From JADMII01 sp036278595 (GTDB lineage: Bacteria; Chloroflexota; Dehalococcoidia; DSTF01; JACRBR01), in assembly GCA_036278595.1 (NCBI GenBank), contig DASUKS010000241.1:1-11332 (forward strand): a DNA stretch of 11,332 bases. Direction: 5' to 3'. The notes under the pieces are model-generated. The model was given only the letters and a program-made list of their open reading frames with translations. It was not told the DNA's origin and ran no database searches. The position numbers and the translations under genes were made by a program. Shown here piece by piece: positions 1 through 5,632 of this stretch. Positions within the stretch are counted from its first letter, which is position 1. Each line of letters begins with the position of its first letter.

Positions 1-494
1 TCTTCCTGCCAGTCGACGCCGCAGAGGCTGCGCAGGTACTTCAACTGAAGGCGCGCGTCGTCGCGCGCGGCTGTGAGCACCGCCGGCACGTCCTGGCGCG
101 CGACCTCGACCGCGACGGACTCGGAGGAGAGCGTGCGCACCATGTACGCGAGCATGGGCACATCGGGCAGCACCTCGGACAGCGTCTCGTTGATGCTGCC
201 GGGCGGCGGCGCCACGCGGGGCGCCTCCTTGGATTCGGCTTCCTTCTTCGGAGCAGGCTTCGGCGGCGCTTTCGTCGCCGCAGCGGCGGCGGACGTCCCG
301 GCGGCCGGCGGGGTCTGCTGATCGCCGCCCGTGCGCGGACCCAGATCGACCGGCGGCGAAGGTGTGCCGTCGGCGGTCGACTTGCCGGCGTCCTGCGCCT
401 TCTCGGCCGCGGCCTCTTCGGGCGCGGGCGGCGGCTCGTGTGAGGCGCCGTTCGCCGCGGGCTTCTCGGGCTGCTGCCCTTCCGGATCAGGCAT
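1..494 (-). CDS. nuoC: NADH-quinone oxidoreductase subunit C, N-terminal part (runs off left edge)
   Basis: NuoC is a peripheral-arm subunit of respiratory complex I that links the NADH-oxidising module to the quinone site beside NuoB and NuoD. The frame starts at ATG 494-492, one base over the TAA of nuoB (TAATG), so the two are translationally coupled. 164 residues are visible. Residues 1 to about 98 are a low-complexity Pro/Ala/Glu/Lys segment, probably disordered. The NuoC fold begins near residue 100 (SINETLSEVLP), and the visible end, LRSLCGVDWQE, fits the family's conserved 'L..L.gVD' block. Family membership is inferred from that block and from position after nuoA and nuoB. The long N-terminal extension is unusual; a shorter version from an internal GTG is possible but no better start was found. 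The C-terminal half and the rest of the nuo operon lie outside the window. Confidence 0.88.
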   Translation of the reverse strand, partial: MPDPEGQQPEKPAANGASHEPPPAPEEAAAEKAQDAGKSTADGTPSPPVDLGPRTGGDQQTPPAAGTSAAAAATKAPPKPAPKKEAESKEAPRVAPPPGSINETLSEVLPDVPMLAYMVRTLSSESVAVEVARQDVPAVLTAARDDARLQLKYLRSLCGVDWQE

Positions 495-1138
495 TACTTG
501 TTGCGCTCCTCCATGATCTTGTGCTGGAGCGCGATGAACCCATCGAGGAGCGCCTCGGGTCGCGGCGGGCAGCCGGGCACGTATACGTCCACGGGGATGA
601 TCTTGTCGACGCCCTGCATCACGCGGTCGTACCGCGTGTAGGGGCCGCCATTGGTGGCGCAGGCGCCCATGGCGATCACCCACTTGGGGTTCGGCATCTG
701 CTCGTAGAGCAGCTTCACCGCAGGCGCCATCTTCTTCGTGACGGTGCCGGACACGATCATCACGTCGGACTGGCGCGGCGACGGCCACGGCACGATGCCG
801 AAGCGGTCGAGGTCGTAGCGCGGCATGAACGTGGCGATCATCTCGATGGCGCAGCAGGCGAGGCCGAAGGTCATCGGCCAGAGCGAGGACTTGCGCGAGA
901 TGGCGAGCAGCGCGTCCGCGGGCACCTGCATGATGCCCGGGAGAATCTGGCGGTAGAAGGCGACCCCGGGCTCGTACGGAGCCGGCGTCAGACGCTCGGC
1001 CTCGCGCTCGACGCTGGTCTGCTCGCGCTCGGGTACGACGATGGGCGCACCTTCGACGGTCTTGCCGCCAGTCTCGGGGGTTGCGGTCGAGACCTCGCGT
1101 ACGTTGACGGTATTCTTCGGCGTGGTTACTTGTTCCAC
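494..1138 (-). CDS. nuoB: NADH-quinone oxidoreductase subunit B (operon copy)
   Basis: NuoB carries iron-sulfur cluster N2, the last electron carrier before quinone in complex I, at the junction of the peripheral and membrane arms. The 214-residue product has the four N2 ligands: the Cys-Cys pair 95-96 in FGLACCAIEMI, Cys160 in MGACA and Cys190 in PGCPPRPE. It also has the family blocks SPRQSDVMIVSGT and IPVDVYVPG. The chosen start is GTG 1138-1136, inside the end of nuoA (13-bp overlap), preceded by a purine-rich GAAGAAGGGGG ribosome site. This gives about 65 extra N-terminal residues, rich in Thr, Glu and Pro, before the conserved core begins at ILPGIMQVPADALLAIS. The longer open frame to 1594 only reads through nuoA in another frame. 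The region before SPRQ reads IVPWP, where many NuoB proteins have an FR.SPRQ form. A second nuoB lies 1.3 kb away on the plus strand. Confidence 0.95.
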   Translation of the reverse strand: MEQVTTPKNTVNVREVSTATPETGGKTVEGAPIVVPEREQTSVEREAERLTPAPYEPGVAFYRQILPGIMQVPADALLAISRKSSLWPMTFGLACCAIEMIATFMPRYDLDRFGIVPWPSPRQSDVMIVSGTVTKKMAPAVKLLYEQMPNPKWVIAMGACATNGGPYTRYDRVMQGVDKIIPVDVYVPGCPPRPEALLDGFIALQHKIMEERNK

Positions 1139-1500
1139 TGAAGGACCCCCTTCTTCCACGCGTAGCCCAGGCCCGCCCCCAGCACGCCGATGAACAGCAC
1201 CATTTCCCAGAACGCGGACTTGCCGGCGGCGCTGAACGTCGCGGCCCACGGGAAGAGAAATACGGCTTCGACGTCGAAGATGAGGAAGAGAATCGCGAAG
1301 ATGTAGTAGCGGATGTGGATCTGGGCGCGGCTGCGGCCGATGGGGAGCATGCCGCATTCGTAGGAGATGCGCTTGCCCTTCTCGTTGGAGTACGGGGCGA
1401 GCACTCGCGCCGCGATGAGCGCCGTAGCGACGAGGATGAAACCGACGATCACCGCGATGAACACGGCCAGATAGTTGTCGAGCAGAGTCTGGAACGGCAA
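1126..1500 (-). CDS. nuoA: NADH-quinone oxidoreductase subunit A
   Basis: NuoA is a small membrane-arm subunit of complex I with three transmembrane helices, close to the quinone channel. The 124-residue product has the usual length. Helices lie near residues 11-32, 64-86 and 97-114. The loop signature YECGMLPIG is followed by IRYYIFAILFLIFDVEAVFLFPWA, the family hallmark with acidic residues in the second helix (split here: IRYYIFAILFLIFD, then VEAVFLFPWA). The start is TTG 1500-1498, chosen because GGAGAGGA stands four bases upstream at 1505-1512. It is the first gene of the nuoABC run, and its 3' end overlaps nuoB by 13 bp. Expression probably starts from the promoter at 1576-1604, with a leader of about 70 bases. 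Confidence 0.96.
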   Translation of the reverse strand: MPFQTLLDNYLAVFIAVIVGFILVATALIAARVLAPYSNEKGKRISYECGMLPIGRSRAQIHIRYYIFAILFLIFDVEAVFLFPWAATFSAAGKSAFWEMVLFIGVLGAGLGYAWKKGVLQWNK

Positions 1501-1575
1501 GCGGTCCTCTCCCGCCCGGACGGCCTGACGCGGCGCTGAAACCTGCGCAAAACGCGACTGCCCGAGTCCTTCGGG

Positions 1576-1604
1576 ATCGTAACAATTGACCCATTGTAGG
1601 TCAA
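1576..1604 (-). promoter_or_regulatory. Putative nuo operon promoter
   Basis: Read on the minus strand, a -35 element TTGACC (1604-1599) is followed by exactly 17 bases and a -10 element TACGAT (1581-1576). This is a good sigma-70-type match, with predicted transcription start near 1569 and a leader of about 69 bases before the nuoA TTG. A 5-bp hairpin, CCCGA-N5-TCGGG at 1561-1575, lies at the start of the leader. The promoter is inferred from sequence only. Confidence 0.55.
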
Positions 1605-1606
1605 TT
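1584..1606. promoter_or_regulatory. Palindrome over the nuo -35 element, possible operator
   Basis: A perfect 8-bp inverted repeat, AATTGACC (1584-1591) and GGTCAATT (1599-1606), is separated by 7 bases. One arm contains the -35 hexamer of the nuo promoter and the other fills part of the spacer. The size and spacing would suit a dimeric repressor or activator. No regulator is recognised, and part of the symmetry could come from the TTGAC hexamer alone. Confidence 0.4.
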
Positions 1607-1615
1607 CACAAACTT

Positions 1616-1658
1616 CCCCGCGCTCCGGGGTATTGCCGGGAGCGCGGGGGCGCGTTTT
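1616..1658 (+). terminator. Strong GC hairpin with T tract, possible intrinsic terminator
   Basis: An 11-bp perfect stem (1616-1626 with 1639-1649, core CCCCGCGCTCC) closes a 12-base loop and is followed on the plus strand by CGCGTTTT. It has the form of a rho-independent terminator reading rightward, but no plus-strand gene lies upstream. It sits between the divergent nuo promoter and the DUF1003 gene, so it could stop antisense transcription leaving the nuo region or act only as a structural spacer. Confidence 0.35.
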
Positions 1659-1884
1659 AGCGGCCAGTGCGTCGTGGCGGCTCCGTGGGCATCTGCGTGG
1701 TGCGGGACGACTCTGTGCGACGCGCGGCTCAGGAATCAGACGTCGAACGTCGGACGTCTCGCGGCGGCGGTGACGGCGTGAGTTCGTCACTCTCTTCGCG
1801 TCCTCCAAGAATCGCGACGACGGTTCGCATCTTGGCGTACATTACGCGCAAGAAATCGTACCCGCGAGCACGCAGGAGCTATCC
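1659..1884. other. Non-coding spacer upstream of the DUF1003 gene
   Basis: With 1501-1658 this completes the 384-base gap between the divergent nuoA and DUF1003 genes. It holds a 7-bp-period tandem array at 1733-1760 and the ribosome site AGGAG at 1874-1878. I found no convincing -35/-10 pair for the DUF1003 gene: TTGGCG at 1832-1837 has only a poor partner at 17-18 bases. No coding signal was seen. Confidence 0.5.
1733..1760. repeat. Heptamer tandem array 1
   Basis: Four 7-base units stand in a row: GAATCAG, ACGTCGA, ACGTCGG, ACGTCTC. Part of the array is also an inverted repeat (AGACGTC 1738-1744 with GACGTCT 1753-1759). Its first 20 bases from ATCAG match array 2 at 2391-2410 in 16 of 20 positions, and all four differences are A/G changes, so the two arrays look homologous. 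Confidence 0.6.
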
Positions 1885-2382
1885 ATGCAGACGACCGACA
1901 CTCTCCCCGTCCAGCAGCCGGCGCCATCGCCTGCGCGGCCGCGCGAGACCCTGGAGCAGCGGCTCTCGGACGCCATCACGTCGTTCTGCGGGAAGATGCT
2001 GTTCGTCTACGTGCACGCGGTGATCTTCGCCGCGTGGATCATCACGAAGGGCTTCGGGCACGACACGTTCCCGTTCAACTTCCTGACGATGGCGGTGAGC
2101 CTGGAGGCGATCTTCCTCTCGACGTTCATCCTCATCTCGCAGAACCGGCAGCAGGCGATCGCCGAAGCGCACAACGACGAGGTGCAGTCGCGCCTCCAGC
2201 AGATGGTGACCGACCTGCTGACGGACGAGAAATTCGACCTCAAGAACGAGGACATGCTCGTCCGCCTGCTCGACCGCCTGGACGTCGAGCACGTCCGGCC
2301 GATCGCGGAGGAGATCAAGGAGATCCACGCATGCATCGCGCGGCTGGAAGCGCGCGGCGGCGGCGCGACTGCGGGCGGGTAG
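1885..2382 (+). CDS. DUF1003 family membrane protein
   Basis: A 165-residue protein of the DUF1003 family, whose function is not established. After a Pro-rich N-terminal stretch (1-20) come the family features: ITSFCGKMLFVYVHAVIFAAW with the conserved aromatic/His positions near residues 32-52, then FPFNFLTMAVSLEAIFLST and ILISQNRQ. Two transmembrane helices are predicted near 37-54 and 64-86, joined by a short loop carrying GHDTFPF. The C-terminal half (about 88-157) is charged and helical, probably cytoplasmic, with an acidic ML..LLDRLDVEH..PIAEEIKEI region. The start ATG 1885 is set by AGGAG six bases upstream. It is a single gene divergent from nuo, flanked by short tandem arrays. Family assignment is from recognised motifs; no role can be given. 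Confidence 0.85.
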   Translation: MQTTDTLPVQQPAPSPARPRETLEQRLSDAITSFCGKMLFVYVHAVIFAAWIITKGFGHDTFPFNFLTMAVSLEAIFLSTFILISQNRQQAIAEAHNDEVQSRLQQMVTDLLTDEKFDLKNEDMLVRLLDRLDVEHVRPIAEEIKEIHACIARLEARGGGATAGG

Positions 2383-2388
2383 CGCCGC

Positions 2389-2410
2389 ACATCAGACATC
2401 AAACATCAGA
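2389..2410. repeat. Heptamer tandem array 2
   Basis: Three 7-base units ACATCAG, ACATCAA, ACATCAG followed by A, starting 7 bases after the DUF1003 stop. Related in sequence and period to array 1 at 1733-1760, on the other side of the gene. Confidence 0.65.
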
Positions 2411-2451
2411 GGGCGAATCGCGCCGGCAGCCCGTCCGGCATTTGTGAAAGA

Positions 2452-2480
2452 TTGCCCAAATCGCACGCCTGCGGCAGAAT
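2452..2480 (+). promoter_or_regulatory. Putative leaderless promoter of the second nuoB
   Basis: A -35 element TTGCCC (2452-2457), 17 bases, and a -10 element CAGAAT (2475-2480). Transcription would begin at about 2487-2488, which is the ATG at 2488. No Shine-Dalgarno sequence stands before the candidate starts at 2479 or 2488, so a leaderless message fits. This is a sequence-only inference; each hexamer matches consensus at four of six positions. Confidence 0.45.
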
Positions 2481-2487
2481 GATCGTG

Positions 2488-3141
2488 ATGGTACAGGAAT
2501 CGATCCCGCTCGTAGGCCAGCCCGGCGTCGGCACGGCCGAGGGCGTCGACACCGACGTCGAGCAGAACATCTTACTGACCGGCGTCGACACGATCATGAA
2601 CTGGGCGCGCAGCTCGTCGCTCTGGCCGACGATGTTCGGCCTCGCGTGCTGCGCCATGGAGATGATCGCGACGGCGACGCCGCGGTACGACATCGCCCGG
2701 TTCGGGGCGGAGATCTTCCGCGCATCACCACGGCAGTCGGACCTGATGATCGTGTCGGGCACGTGCACGTGGAAGATGGCGCCAGCGATCCGCCGCATCT
2801 GGCTGCAGATGCCGGAGCCGAAGTGGTCCATCGCGATGGGTGGCTGCGCGATCATGGGCGGGCCGTTCGCGAACGCCTACAGCGTGCTGCCGGGCGTGAA
2901 CCTTATCGTCCCGGTGGACGTCTACGTGCCGGGCTGCCCGCCACGGCCGGAGTCGCTGCTGACTGGCCTGATGATGCTGCAGAACAAGATCATGGACGTG
3001 AAGGTCACGGGGCAGCGCGAGACGCCGCAGCCGGACGGCGACTTCAGCCGGTACCTGCCGCCGGAGGACCCGATCCGCCGTGAGCTCGAGTCGCTGTTCC
3101 CGCCGTTCCCCCCGTTCGAGGCGTCAGAGTCGGTGCTGTAG
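2488..3141 (+). CDS. nuoB: NADH-quinone oxidoreductase subunit B, stand-alone paralogue
   Basis: A second, complete NuoB, about 217 residues, with all four N2 cluster cysteines: the Cys-Cys pair in FGLACCAMEMI, one in MGGCAIMGG and one in PGCPPRPES. Over the core it is roughly 60% identical by eye to the operon copy and keeps the FRASPRQSDLMIVSGT form that the operon copy has altered. Its N terminus is short and ordinary (VEQNILLTGVDTIMNWAR). It has a C-terminal extension of about 45 residues ending in a Pro/Phe-rich LFPPFPPFE segment. The start at ATG 2488 is chosen because of the leaderless-type promoter; ATG 2479 or TTG 2452 would add 3 or 12 residues. No other nuo gene adjoins it, so its partners must be elsewhere. 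It could replace the operon NuoB in an alternative complex I or in a related hydrogenase-like complex; the sequence does not decide. Confidence 0.92.
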   Translation: MVQESIPLVGQPGVGTAEGVDTDVEQNILLTGVDTIMNWARSSSLWPTMFGLACCAMEMIATATPRYDIARFGAEIFRASPRQSDLMIVSGTCTWKMAPAIRRIWLQMPEPKWSIAMGGCAIMGGPFANAYSVLPGVNLIVPVDVYVPGCPPRPESLLTGLMMLQNKIMDVKVTGQRETPQPDGDFSRYLPPEDPIRRELESLFPPFPPFEASESVL

Positions 3142-3144
3142 CTG

Positions 3145-3182
3145 GTCGTTCGTCGTTCGTCGTTGGTCAGTGGTCGTTGGTC
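3145..3182. repeat. Heptamer tandem array 3
   Basis: Units GTCGTTC, GTCGTTC, GTCGTTG, GTCAGTG, GTCGTTG and a final GTC follow each other from 4 bases after the stop of the second nuoB. The 7-bp period is that of arrays 1 and 2; the unit differs, though its complement GAACGAC resembles the GAACGTC phase of array 1. Confidence 0.65.
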
Positions 3183-3228
3183 CTGGCAACGGCGGCTTCG
3201 TCGCGTGGACCCGATCTGTGACCCTTCG

Positions 3229-3280
3229 GAGAGATTCTTCACTGCGTTCAGAATGACCGTCGCTGCGTTCAGAATGACAG
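3229..3280 (-). repeat. Dispersed CATTCTGAAC-type intergenic repeat, one and a half copies
   Basis: On the minus strand GTCATTCTGAACGCAG occurs twice in a row, the second copy continuing TGAAGAATCTC. I recognise this as a repeat found between genes of many unrelated bacteria; its spurious translation contains HSERSEESL, often seen at the ends of mis-called proteins. It lies just downstream of the L,D-transpeptidase gene and could be transcribed as its 3' trailer. No function is known to me. Confidence 0.7.
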
Positions 3281-3298
3281 CCGCCGGCGGATGTGCGC

Positions 3299-3967
3299 CT
3301 AGGCGTGGACCCAGACGGGCATGCCGACCGTCGCGAAGGCGGTGATGGCGGCGGGGTCGGCGGTGCGGATGCAGCCGTTCGAGACGCGGCCGGTGCTGGG
3401 GTCGACGACGTTCCCGTCCTTGTCCTTGAGGAACGAGTGGAAGCCGTTGGCTTTGTCCGGGTCGAACCCGACCCAGTCGCTGATGTAGGTCTTGTACGGC
3501 GCGTCGTACGCCAGGCCGGGCGCCTTGTTGTAGACGTGGAAGAGGCCGGTCTGCGTCGACTCGTAGGCGCCGGTGTCGACCTGCGCGCCGACGGCGACCG
3601 GCGTGATCGTCTGCACCACTGAGTCGCCATCCATCAGCCGCACGACGTACTTCGTTACGTCAACCTCGATCCACTTGCCCTCGGTCGGCCGCTCATCGGC
3701 GACCGCCGTCGCTGTTGCGGGCACGGCGGTCGGCTCGGGGTGCTGCGCGTCGACCGGCGTCGGCGGGGCGGCGGGCTTGCCGCCTGTGGCCTCGGTGGCC
3801 GCCGCTCGCGGTGTGGCCGCGACGGCCGCGGTGAGCGACTGCGGGGTCGCCGTCTCGATCGGCTCGATCAGGACCTGCTGCCTGGCGCGGGCGCTCGAGC
3901 CGCAGGCGCACAGCAGCACGGCCGCGAGCGTGGCGATGAGCACGAACCAGCGTGTCGAAGGGGTCAT
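3299..3967 (-). CDS. L,D-transpeptidase (YkuD domain) lipoprotein
   Basis: Probably cross-links peptidoglycan stems by L,D-transpeptidation outside the membrane. The 222-residue product starts at ATG 3967-3965, overlapping the permease stop as ATGA, and begins with a lipoprotein signal: hydrophobic residues 8-19 and a lipobox LCAC with Cys22 as lipidated residue. Residues 24-95 are a Pro/Ala/Thr-rich linker. The YkuD domain spans about 98-222 (start WIEVDVTKYVVRLMDGD). It has the His of GFHSF (177) and the catalytic Cys199 in VSNGCIRT; the usual motif is S.GC.R, so the site looks intact. The linker would let the enzyme reach the wall from the membrane. As the last gene of a Fur-ABC metal operon it is translationally coupled to the permease, unusual company for a wall enzyme. 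A longer open frame to 4102 lies over the permease and is not supported. Confidence 0.88.
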   Translation of the reverse strand: MTPSTRWFVLIATLAAVLLCACGSSARARQQVLIEPIETATPQSLTAAVAATPRAAATEATGGKPAAPPTPVDAQHPEPTAVPATATAVADERPTEGKWIEVDVTKYVVRLMDGDSVVQTITPVAVGAQVDTGAYESTQTGLFHVYNKAPGLAYDAPYKTYISDWVGFDPDKANGFHSFLKDKDGNVVDPSTGRVSNGCIRTADPAAITAFATVGMPVWVHA

Positions 3968-4848
3968 GCACGGTGCGGGGCGCGGATCTCCGGCGAAGCG
4001 AGGATGACTTCCGCTTCCGCCTCGGGGCGCGCCGCCAAGAGCGCACGACTGCGTCGCGCGAAGCCCGCAGTAAGGATGCCATGCCGGGGCGCGAGAAGCC
4101 ACGCTCCAAAGAAGGTAGCCGTGGAGATCAGCACGATCGTGCCGCCCGCCGAGACGCCGGCGTGGTAGCCCACGTAGACGCCCGCGATGCCCTCCGCGGC
4201 ACCGAACCCGGCGGCCAGAAGCGCCATCGAGCGCAGGCGGTCCGTGAGCAGGCGCGCGGTCGCGGCGGGCGTGATCAGCAGCGAGATCACGAGGATGTCG
4301 CCGACGGCCTTGAACGCGACGACGACGGTCAGCGCCGTGAGCGCGAGCAGCAGCAGGTCGAGCGCGAGCACCGGCAGGCCCATCGCCCGCGCGCCGTTCG
4401 GATCGAACGAGGCCATCACGAAGAGCCGCCAGACCAGCGCGATCGTCGCGAGCACGGCGACGCCGAGGCCGATCGTCAGCGCGACATCCGGCCAGCTCGC
4501 GCCGAGCGGGTCGCCGAAGAGGATCTCTTCCAGGTTGCCGCCTTCGATGTTGTGGCGGCTGAGGATGACGACGCCGAGCGCGAACGCGGCCGTGAAGATG
4601 ACGCCGATCGCGGTGTTGTCGCGCACGCGCTGGTTCGCGGTGAGCGCGGCCATGATCGCCGCCGTGCCGAGGCCGGCGATCAGCGCGCCGAGCAGCAGGT
4701 TGGCGCCGATGAGGAACGCGATGACGACGCCCGGGAAGATGGCGTGCGCGAGCGCATCGCCGAGGAAGCCGGTGCCGCGCAGGACAATGAACGTGCCGAT
4801 GACGCCGGCGACGATCGCCACGACGACGACGTCGATGAGCGCGCGCAC
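3964..4848 (-). CDS. Zinc/manganese-type ABC transporter permease (ABC-3 family)
   Basis: Membrane channel of a metal-ion ABC importer of the ZnuB/MntC class. The 294-residue product has about eight hydrophobic helices and the family hallmark GTFIVLRGTGFLGDALAHAIFPG (GTFIVLRG, then FLGDALAHAIFPG) near the start. FKAVGDILVISLLITPAATARLL around 180-202 is the region that contacts the ATPase. Helices at the end (STATFFGAWLLAP) are followed by a charged, Ala/Glu-rich tail. GTG 4848 is the first ordinary start in frame but has no ribosome site, and in-frame codons upstream (4890-4849) encode IITAITDPLRDPAFV, which resembles the normal N terminus of the family. A strong GGGAGG stands just before ATC codons at 4893-4888, so the true protein is probably 13-15 residues longer with an unusual start, or there is a base error. 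It lies 22 bp downstream of the ATPase as annotated. Confidence 0.92.
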   Translation of the reverse strand: MRALIDVVVVAIVAGVIGTFIVLRGTGFLGDALAHAIFPGVVIAFLIGANLLLGALIAGLGTAAIMAALTANQRVRDNTAIGVIFTAAFALGVVILSRHNIEGGNLEEILFGDPLGASWPDVALTIGLGVAVLATIALVWRLFVMASFDPNGARAMGLPVLALDLLLLALTALTVVVAFKAVGDILVISLLITPAATARLLTDRLRSMALLAAGFGAAEGIAGVYVGYHAGVSAGGTIVLISTATFFGAWLLAPRHGILTAGFARRSRALLAARPEAEAEVILASPEIRAPHRA

Positions 4849-4870
4849 GAACGCCGGGTCGCGCAGCGGG

Positions 4871-5632
4871 TCAGTGATGGCCGTGATGATGTTCGCCTCC
4901 CTCTTCCGCGAGATGCGCGACGCCGCCCGCGTGCTCGGTCGATGCCTGCTCGCCGCGCCGCCGCAGCACGATGATCGATCCGCCGTGGACGTGCGTGTGC
5001 GTGGCCTGCAGCACGACTTTGCCTTCGGCGCGCCACTCGTCGAACAGCTCGATGATCCGGTCGTGGGTTTTCTCGTCGATGCCGGTCATCGGCTCATCCA
5101 GCAGGATGACATCCGGCTGCTGCGCGAGCGCCCGCGCGATGAACGCGCGCCGCTGCTGGCCGCCCGAAAGCTCGCCGATCTGCTTGCCCGCGAGGTCTTC
5201 GATCCCCAGTTCGTGCAGCGCGTGGGCGATGAGGTCGCGGTCTTCGGCGGTCGCGGGCCGAAGCCAGCCGCGGCGGGGGTAGCGTCCCATCGCGACGACG
5301 TCGTGCACCGACACGGGGAAGCTCCAGTCCACGTCTTCGCGCTGGGGGACGTACGCGACGTGCCGTCGCATGCGGCCGATCGGCTCTCCGAACAGGCGGA
5401 TGCGCCCGCCGGCGAGCGGCACGAGGCCGGCGATCGCCTTCAGCAGCGTGCTCTTACCGCTGCCGTTCGGTCCGACGATGCTCACGACCTGCGAGCGCGG
5501 GATGTCGGCGTCGACGTGGCTGAGGATGACGCGCCGGCCGTAGGCGATCGTGACATCATCGAGCACGAGGCAGCTCTCGTGCAGCGCATCGGGCGCTGCG
5601 GACGGAGCGGCCGCGCTCGCCGGCTCACGCAC
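4871..5632 (-). CDS. Zinc/manganese-type ABC transporter ATP-binding protein
   Basis: Cytoplasmic ATPase that drives the neighbouring permease. The 253-residue product has Walker A GPNGSGKST (54-62), Q-loop Gln97, signature LSGGQ (155-159), Walker B VILLDEP (175-181) and H-loop His212. The stretch REDVDWSFPVSVHDVVAMGR (98-117) is typical of Mn/Zn/Fe importers of the MntB/TroB/ZnuC group. Two oddities: after the H-loop about five residues usually present before the last strand seem to be missing (HTHVHGGSIIVL), and the tail is histidine-rich, ending GGEHHHGHH, which could bind the transported metal. The start is taken as GTG 5632-5630, overlapping the Fur stop by 8 bp; no clear ribosome site precedes it, so coupling to the upstream gene is likely. 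Residues 1-19 are poorly conserved and the real start may be later. Confidence 0.93.
   Translation of the reverse strand: MREPASAAAPSAAPDALHESCLVLDDVTIAYGRRVILSHVDADIPRSQVVSIVGPNGSGKSTLLKAIAGLVPLAGGRIRLFGEPIGRMRRHVAYVPQREDVDWSFPVSVHDVVAMGRYPRRGWLRPATAEDRDLIAHALHELGIEDLAGKQIGELSGGQQRRAFIARALAQQPDVILLDEPMTGIDEKTHDRIIELFDEWRAEGKVVLQATHTHVHGGSIIVLRRRGEQASTEHAGGVAHLAEEGGEHHHGHH

Noticed and set aside
1733..3182. Short tandem arrays as a possible CRISPR
   Set aside because: Units are 7 bp without spacers, and no cas gene is near.
3952..4974. Plus-strand frame of 340 codons rich in Asp, Glu and Arg
   Set aside because: Antisense to the permease gene; the composition is the shadow of hydrophobic codons on the minus strand.
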